A stretch of DNA of 10,222 bases, taken from assembly GCA_016291915.1 (NCBI GenBank), contig JAEEZP010000147.1, forward strand, positions 1 to 10,222. Direction: 5' to 3'. The notes beneath the pieces were generated by a model. The model ran no database searches. It was not told the origin of the DNA and was given only the letters and a program-made list of their open reading frames with translations. Positions within the stretch are counted from its first letter, which is position 1. Every line of letters starts with the position of its first letter. Below are positions 5,773-10,222 of this stretch, in pieces. Made by a program: the position numbers and the translations under genes. Source of the stretch: Prevotella sp. (lineage in GTDB: Bacteria > Bacteroidota > Bacteroidia > Bacteroidales > Bacteroidaceae).

Positions 5773-8145
5773 ATGAAATCATACCTATCAACCATCACAT
5801 TATTGACTGTTTGCTGGATCATCCTCTCATGTGGTCATACCCAGAAAGTAAAGATAGAAGCGGGAGTAAGTCACGAACTGGCAATCCAGCGAAAGGCGAT
5901 CCTTTCTGATATTCACTACATACTATCCTTTGATATCCCTACCTCAACAAAAGAGAATGTCACGGGAAATGAAGAACTCTCCTTCAACTTAAAGAAGAGA
6001 GAAGACTTGCAAATCGATTTCCAGGGGCTCATCAGAAGTAATATCCTGGTCAATGGAAAAGAGATAAAGACCGTACATCAGGATGAACACCTGCTCATCC
6101 CCGGTGAAGAACTGAAGGAAGGGCACAATACAGTCTCCATTCCTTTTGTCAGTCTTGACGCTTCCCTGAACAGAAATGAAGACTATCTATATACCCTCTT
6201 TGTGCCGGATCATGCCCGCAGTGTTTTTCCCTGCTTCGACCAGCCGGATCTGAAAGCCACGTACGACCTGACACTCATACTGCCCAAGGAATGGACAGCC
6301 ATCAGTAACGGGACGCTGGAGAAGGAAGAAGAACTGACTATTAACAGTGATTCCACAGCGCTTACGCATAAGAAAATGATCTTCCGAACCTCTGATCTTC
6401 TGCCTACGTATCTTTTTTCTTTCACAGCGGGTGGATTTAAAGAAAAGACTGAGCAGAAAGATGGCAGGGACATCACTATTCTTTACCGTGAAACCGACCC
6501 TGACAAAGTGGCTCAGTTGCCTATTGTCTTTAACCAGATAGCCTTGTCACTAAAGTGGTTGGAAGATTATACAGGCATCCCCTACCCCTTCCAAAAATAC
6601 GGTTGTGTCATTCTTCCCGGTTATCAGTTTGGTGGTATGGAGCATCCCGGATGCATCCAGTTCCGTGATGCGACCATCTTCTTAGGCAAGAATGCTACTC
6701 CCGATGAAGAATTTAACCGTCTGCAACTGATAGCCCACGAGACCTCCCACATGTGGTTTGGTGACCTCGTAACGATGAAATGGTTTGATGATGTGTGGAC
6801 CAAAGAGGTATTTGCCAATTTCATGGCCGACAAGGTAGCCAAAGAACAGTTCCCACATGTCAACTACGACCTTAACTTTATCAAGACACATTATATCCCT
6901 GCACTCGCCACCGACAGGACAGAAGGTACTCATCCTATCCAACAGGAATTGGCAAACCTCAATCAGGCAGGGTTGCTCTACGGAAATATCATCTATCACA
7001 AAGCACCTGTGATGATGCGCAAACTTGAAGAGAAGATGGGCAGTGAATACCTGAAGGAAGGACTGCGTATCTATCTGAAGAAATATGCCAACGACAACTC
7101 CACATGGGATAATCTTATAGAGATTCTCGACAGTGTACGTGCCGACGCTGACATCATCACATTCGACCGGGAGTGGGTGAAAGGAAAGGGCGTCAAGAGT
7201 ATCGAATGGTCATTAGATGACGGTCTGCCCAATGCCGATGGCAGTGACTATGCCCGTTATTTGCTGAAAGACAGTGATGAGGTAGCTCGGTATATCAAGC
7301 TTTTTGAATCACAGTCACCCGACCCTCAGAAACGATTAGCCTTTGCCATGAACCTCTATGAGAATTTCCTTGCACATCGAGCCTCTTGTGAGCAAGTATA
7401 TGATGCCTTATGGAAACTCAAAGATGAGAAAAATGAGCAGGTACTCTCCGTCAGCAGTAGTTTCCTACTCAACGTGCTCGGTTATTTCCCTGAAAAAGAA
7501 CGCATTATAAAAGAGAAAGAACTCCTGCAAGCCACACACGACCATCCCATTGCCTCTTACAGGTTGGCACTATGGCGTTGGCTCACCACATCTGCCCTTA
7601 GCGAAGAAGTAAACCATAAGATTAAGGAGATGTGGGCTGGTGAACAACTGCCATTCCTCAATGAGCGCAACCACATGAACATGGCCTATCATCTTGCCAT
7701 GAGTTTCCCTGAACAGTGGGAAGAGATCATCAATAAGCAACGTGAGCGACTCACCAGTGATGACCGTCGGAAAGAATTTGACTTTGTCAGCAGGGCCTGC
7801 AACCCTGATCAAGATGTGCAACAGGCACTTTTCAATTCATTACTGCTGGCAGAGAACAGAACCATAGAGCCGTATGCCGCTGGCATGCTTTCCCTGTTGA
7901 ACAACTACCGCAGGGAACCTTTCAATAACCGTTTCATCCGTCCGGGATTAGATATTCTGGAAGAGGTACAACGTACAGGCGATATCTTTTTCCCTCTCGA
8001 CTGGTGTAATGCGTTGTTATACGGCCACAAGAGTAAAGAGGCAAAGGCAGAGGTGGAGCGTTTCTTAAAAGAGAATCCAAATTATCCCACCTCCTTGAAA
8101 AACAAACTCTTACAGGCCGCCTTCACCCTGTTGAACAGAGAATGA
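5773..8145 (+). CDS. M1-family zinc aminopeptidase, lipoprotein
   Basis: A 790-residue gluzincin aminopeptidase that should remove N-terminal residues from peptides, probably in the periplasm or at the outer membrane. Residues 1-19 are a lipoprotein signal ending ILSC, with Cys20 acylated; no acidic surface-export tag follows it. Residues about 30-230 are the M1 N-terminal beta domain (YLYTLFVPDHARSVFPCFDQPDLKATYDL). Residues 287-291 read GGMEH, the exopeptidase loop, where most relatives have GxMEN. The zinc site is HETSH at 322-326 with Glu345 exactly 18 residues further on (TKEVFANF). Tyr408 in IIYHKAP fits the catalytic tyrosine. The C-terminal half is a helical domain with HEAT-like character. 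The start at 5773 is chosen from the promoter position and because the signal peptide then begins correctly (MKSYLS). The next gene overlaps it by 4 nt. All catalytic residues are present, so activity is expected; substrate preference cannot be read from sequence. Confidence 0.95.
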   Translation: MKSYLSTITLLTVCWIILSCGHTQKVKIEAGVSHELAIQRKAILSDIHYILSFDIPTSTKENVTGNEELSFNLKKREDLQIDFQGLIRSNILVNGKEIKTVHQDEHLLIPGEELKEGHNTVSIPFVSLDASLNRNEDYLYTLFVPDHARSVFPCFDQPDLKATYDLTLILPKEWTAISNGTLEKEEELTINSDSTALTHKKMIFRTSDLLPTYLFSFTAGGFKEKTEQKDGRDITILYRETDPDKVAQLPIVFNQIALSLKWLEDYTGIPYPFQKYGCVILPGYQFGGMEHPGCIQFRDATIFLGKNATPDEEFNRLQLIAHETSHMWFGDLVTMKWFDDVWTKEVFANFMADKVAKEQFPHVNYDLNFIKTHYIPALATDRTEGTHPIQQELANLNQAGLLYGNIIYHKAPVMMRKLEEKMGSEYLKEGLRIYLKKYANDNSTWDNLIEILDSVRADADIITFDREWVKGKGVKSIEWSLDDGLPNADGSDYARYLLKDSDEVARYIKLFESQSPDPQKRLAFAMNLYENFLAHRASCEQVYDALWKLKDEKNEQVLSVSSSFLLNVLGYFPEKERIIKEKELLQATHDHPIASYRLALWRWLTTSALSEEVNHKIKEMWAGEQLPFLNERNHMNMAYHLAMSFPEQWEEIINKQRERLTSDDRRKEFDFVSRACNPDQDVQQALFNSLLLAENRTIEPYAAGMLSLLNNYRREPFNNRFIRPGLDILEEVQRTGDIFFPLDWCNALLYGHKSKEAKAEVERFLKENPNYPTSLKNKLLQAAFTLLNRE

Positions 8146-9110
8146 CATCATTTCACGTGAACCAGCTATCATATAGAAACAGAATGAGAAGCGTACACCT
8201 TTTTCTATGTATCTCACTGATGCTTCTTCTGTCGGGAACGACAAAAGCAACAAAAAAGGAGAAAGCCCATATTATTATGGCAACCTATAACCTCCGTTAT
8301 CAAAACAAGACAGATTCATTAGAGGGAAACGGATGGAGACAGCGTTGTCCATGGATAGCACAACTCATCCTCAGCAACGACTTTCAGATCTTTGGCACAC
8401 AGGAAGGACTCAAACAACAGTTGGAAGACTTGAAAGCAATGCTTCCCGGTTATGATTATATCGGCATATGTCGTAGTGATGGGAAGACAAAGGGAGAACA
8501 CTCTGCCATCTTCTTCAAGTCCGACTTATTCAAGCTCATAGACCATGGTGATTTCTGGTTGTCAGAGACACCCGACAGACCAGGAAAAGGATGGGATGCC
8601 GCCTATGAACGAATCTGCACCTGGGGACATTTCAAACACTTGCCCTCTCAAAAAGAATTCCTCTTCTTTTCACTCCATATGGATCATGTCGGTAAGAAAG
8701 CCCGATTAGAGTCTGTTCAGTTATTATTACGAAAAATGAAAGAACAGGGTGGTAAGCTACCCACCATCCTTGTTGGCGATTTCAATGTAGATCAGTATAG
8801 CAATGAATATAAGATGATGACAGAAGGCGGTATTTTCTATGATGCATACGAGAAATCAGCGTTTCGTTATGCACCTAATGGAACTGTCAATCTGTTCAAA
8901 TCTAATGGATATACAGATAGTCGTATCGATCACATCTTTTTACCAGCGAGTATCAGCGTGAAGAAATATGCTATTCTCACTGATTCTTATCGTACACGTC
9001 CAGAGGGATATAACGATCCTCCGATAGATCCCTATAAAACAATCATACGGCCTTACATCATTCGTTTTCCCAGCGATCATTATCCTGTGCGTATAGAAGT
9101 AGAGTTTTAG
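8142..9110 (+). CDS. Exported endonuclease/exonuclease/phosphatase-family protein
   Basis: A 322-residue protein of the metal-dependent EEP (DNase I-like) superfamily, which hydrolyses phosphodiester or phosphomonoester bonds in nucleic acids, lipids or inositol phosphates. The catalytic set is complete: ATYNLRY with Asn50, GTQE with Glu88, SLHMDHVG with His179 and Asp181, VGDFNVD with Asp213 and Asn215, RIDHIF with Asp263, and the closing PSDHYPV with Asp312 and His313. A hydrophobic segment (about 18-34) ending SGTTKA looks like a Sec signal peptide without a lipobox. The ATG at 8142 overlaps the aminopeptidase stop (ATGA), pointing to translational coupling; the ATG at 8184 (residue 15) would give a cleaner signal peptide and is a real alternative start. 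No promoter lies between it and the aminopeptidase. The substrate is open: the family includes nucleases, sphingomyelinase-like enzymes and sugar-phosphate phosphatases, and sequence alone does not separate them. Confidence 0.92.
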   Translation: MTSFHVNQLSYRNRMRSVHLFLCISLMLLLSGTTKATKKEKAHIIMATYNLRYQNKTDSLEGNGWRQRCPWIAQLILSNDFQIFGTQEGLKQQLEDLKAMLPGYDYIGICRSDGKTKGEHSAIFFKSDLFKLIDHGDFWLSETPDRPGKGWDAAYERICTWGHFKHLPSQKEFLFFSLHMDHVGKKARLESVQLLLRKMKEQGGKLPTILVGDFNVDQYSNEYKMMTEGGIFYDAYEKSAFRYAPNGTVNLFKSNGYTDSRIDHIFLPASISVKKYAILTDSYRTRPEGYNDPPIDPYKTIIRPYIIRFPSDHYPVRIEVEF

Positions 9111-9122
9111 TTGTTGACATAA

Positions 9123-9142
9123 AAAATAAGTTAACTTATTTT
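9123..9142. promoter_or_regulatory. 20-bp perfect palindrome at the purL promoter
   Basis: Ten bases on each side of the centre between 9132 and 9133 are perfectly complementary: AAAATAAGTT against AACTTATTTT. The right end runs into the -33 box of the purL promoter (TTTG at 9140-9143). It begins 12 nt after the stop of the EEP gene, so it could be an operator, or a weak AT-only terminator for the upstream operon, or both. A stem without loop and with only two GC pairs would be a poor terminator, which favours a protein-binding site. Confidence 0.55.
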
Positions 9143-9170
9143 GTTCTGCACTCGTTTTTTCGTATCTTTG
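9140..9170 (+). promoter_or_regulatory. purL: purL promoter, -33 and -7 boxes
   Basis: TTTG at 9140-9143 and TATCTTTG at 9163-9170 are separated by exactly 19 nt, the textbook Bacteroidetes arrangement (TTTG, 19 nt, TAnnTTTG). It is the best promoter in the window. The start near 9177 leaves a leader of about 20 nt before the ATG at 9197, with no Shine-Dalgarno. Confidence 0.8.
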
Positions 9171-9196
9171 CAACCATTATATAATAAAAGCATAAA

Positions 9197-10222
9197 ATGA
9201 TGATTCTATTCTTCCAAACACCGCAGAAAAGTGTGATAGCCACACAGACAGAACAAATACTTAATGACAATGAGATTAATCAACTGAAATGGCTCTATGG
9301 AGGAGCCACGCTCTATGTTGGTGACACCATGGAAGGTTTCTTTGTCGGTCCACGCCGAGAGATGATAACCCCATGGAGTACCAATGCAGTGGAAATCACG
9401 CAAAACATGGGTCTGAAAGGAATCCTCCGTATCGAGGAATATTTCCCTGTGGCAGACGAGAATGCCGATCACGATCCGATGCTTCAGAGGATGTATAAAG
9501 GACTTAATCAGGATATCTTCACGGTAAATATCCAGCCAGAACCTATCAAACATGTGGATAACCTGGAGGAATATAATGAGCAAGAAGGACTGGCGCTGAG
9601 TCCGGAAGAAATAGAATATCTGCATAAAGTAGAAAAAGAGTTAGGCCGTCCCTTGACAGACTCCGAGATTTTCGGTTTTGCTCAGATCAATTCCGAGCAC
9701 TGCCGTCATAAGATTTTCGGCGGTACTTTCATCATTGATGGAGAGGAAAAGGAAAGCAGTCTGTTTTCTATGATCAAGAAAACGACCAAGGAACACCCAC
9801 ATAAGATACTCTCAGCTTACAAAGATAATGTAGCTTTCTCACAAGGTCCTGTCGTAGAGCAGTTCGCTCCGGCAGATCAGAGTACCAGTGATTATTTCCG
9901 CGTGAAAGAGATTGAGAGTGTTATCTCACTGAAGGCAGAGACCCACAATTTCCCTACCACGGTAGAGCCTTTCAACGGCGCCTCTACAGGAACAGGTGGT
10001 GAGATACGCGACCGTATGGGTGGTGGTGTAGGCTCATGGCCTATTGCCGGTACAGCCGTCTATATGACCTCGTATGCACGCAAGACTGACGACCTGCCTT
10101 CCTGGGAACAACTGCTGCCGGTAAGGGAATGGCTTTATCAGAGTCCGGAACAGATATTGATCAAAGCATCCAATGGTGCTTCCGACTTCGGTAATAAGTT
10201 CGGTCAACCGCTAATCACAGGT
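9197..10222 (+). CDS. purL: Phosphoribosylformylglycinamidine synthase, N-terminal part (PurL)
   Basis: The fourth step of purine synthesis: ATP-dependent conversion of FGAR and glutamine to FGAM in the cytoplasm. The frame is open from the ATG at 9197 to the window's last base, 342 codons with no stop, so the gene continues to the right. Residues 1-130 are the N-terminal FGAR-AT domain (LFFQTP, FFVGPRREMITPWSTNAVEI). Residues about 135-180 are the linker (LSPEEIEYL...LGRPLTDSEIFGFAQINSEHCRHKIFGG). After it comes the first AIR-synthase-like ATPase domain, with LKAETHNFPTTVEPFNGASTGTGGEIRD (245-272) for phosphate and Mg binding. The N-terminal domain plus NSEHCRHK marks the large single-chain form (about 1,200-1,300 residues, with its own glutaminase domain at the far C-terminus, outside this window). 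The ATG at 9200 is an equal start. It has its own promoter, overlapped by a palindrome, and is separate from the upstream operon. Confidence 0.97.
   Translation, partial: MMILFFQTPQKSVIATQTEQILNDNEINQLKWLYGGATLYVGDTMEGFFVGPRREMITPWSTNAVEITQNMGLKGILRIEEYFPVADENADHDPMLQRMYKGLNQDIFTVNIQPEPIKHVDNLEEYNEQEGLALSPEEIEYLHKVEKELGRPLTDSEIFGFAQINSEHCRHKIFGGTFIIDGEEKESSLFSMIKKTTKEHPHKILSAYKDNVAFSQGPVVEQFAPADQSTSDYFRVKEIESVISLKAETHNFPTTVEPFNGASTGTGGEIRDRMGGGVGSWPIAGTAVYMTSYARKTDDLPSWEQLLPVREWLYQSPEQILIKASNGASDFGNKFGQPLITG

Noticed and set aside
9206..9625. A 139-codon open frame on the minus strand at the right end.
   Set aside because: It is antisense to purL, whose plus frame is open to the window edge with strong family motifs.

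Overview
The window looks like chromosomal DNA of a Bacteroidota species, most likely from the Prevotellaceae side of the Bacteroidales. This rests on four things: Bacteroidetes-type promoters (TAnnTTTG -7 boxes) in front of five genes, near absence of Shine-Dalgarno sequences, Cys-terminated lipoprotein signals, and protein families typical of the group (DUF3737, a lipoprotein OmpA-like protein, a large single-chain PurL). The genus is an inference; there is no rRNA or marker gene here to fix it.

Layout. Positions 1-388 are a gene-free, repeat-rich spacer with a likely terminator for the leftward operon. A leftward two-gene operon follows, read from about 2508 down to 389: a DUF3737 beta-helix protein, then a MalY/PatB-type PLP-dependent C-S lyase or aminotransferase 11 nt later. 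Divergent from it is a rightward gene (2625-4349) for a membrane-anchored protein with MORN repeats fused to a GH25 lysozyme domain. It converges on a leftward OmpA-like lipoprotein gene (4690-5544). The spacer between the two holds a duplicated palindromic repeat (4440-4531) and a strong bidirectional terminator (4631-4662).

Divergent from the OmpA-like gene is a rightward pair: an M1-family zinc aminopeptidase lipoprotein (5773-8145) and an exported endonuclease/exonuclease/phosphatase-family protein (8142-9110) that overlap by 4 nt and are probably translationally coupled. A separate, well-formed promoter (9140-9170), overlapped by a 20-bp perfect palindrome, then drives purL (9197 to the window edge; only the first 342 codons are present).

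How the genes work together. Most products act at or beyond the inner membrane: a peptidoglycan hydrolase, a peptidoglycan-binding OmpA-like lipoprotein, a peptidase lipoprotein and a secreted phosphoesterase-fold enzyme. They sit next to two cytoplasmic metabolic units, sulfur amino-acid metabolism and purine synthesis. They do not form one obvious pathway. I see no phage, transposon, CRISPR, toxin-antitoxin or defence island, and I do not see a convincing undescribed multigene system. The most interesting signals are the MORN-GH25 fusion, the DUF3737 asparagine ladder and its pairing with MalY, the duplicated palindromic repeat, and the palindrome on the purL promoter.
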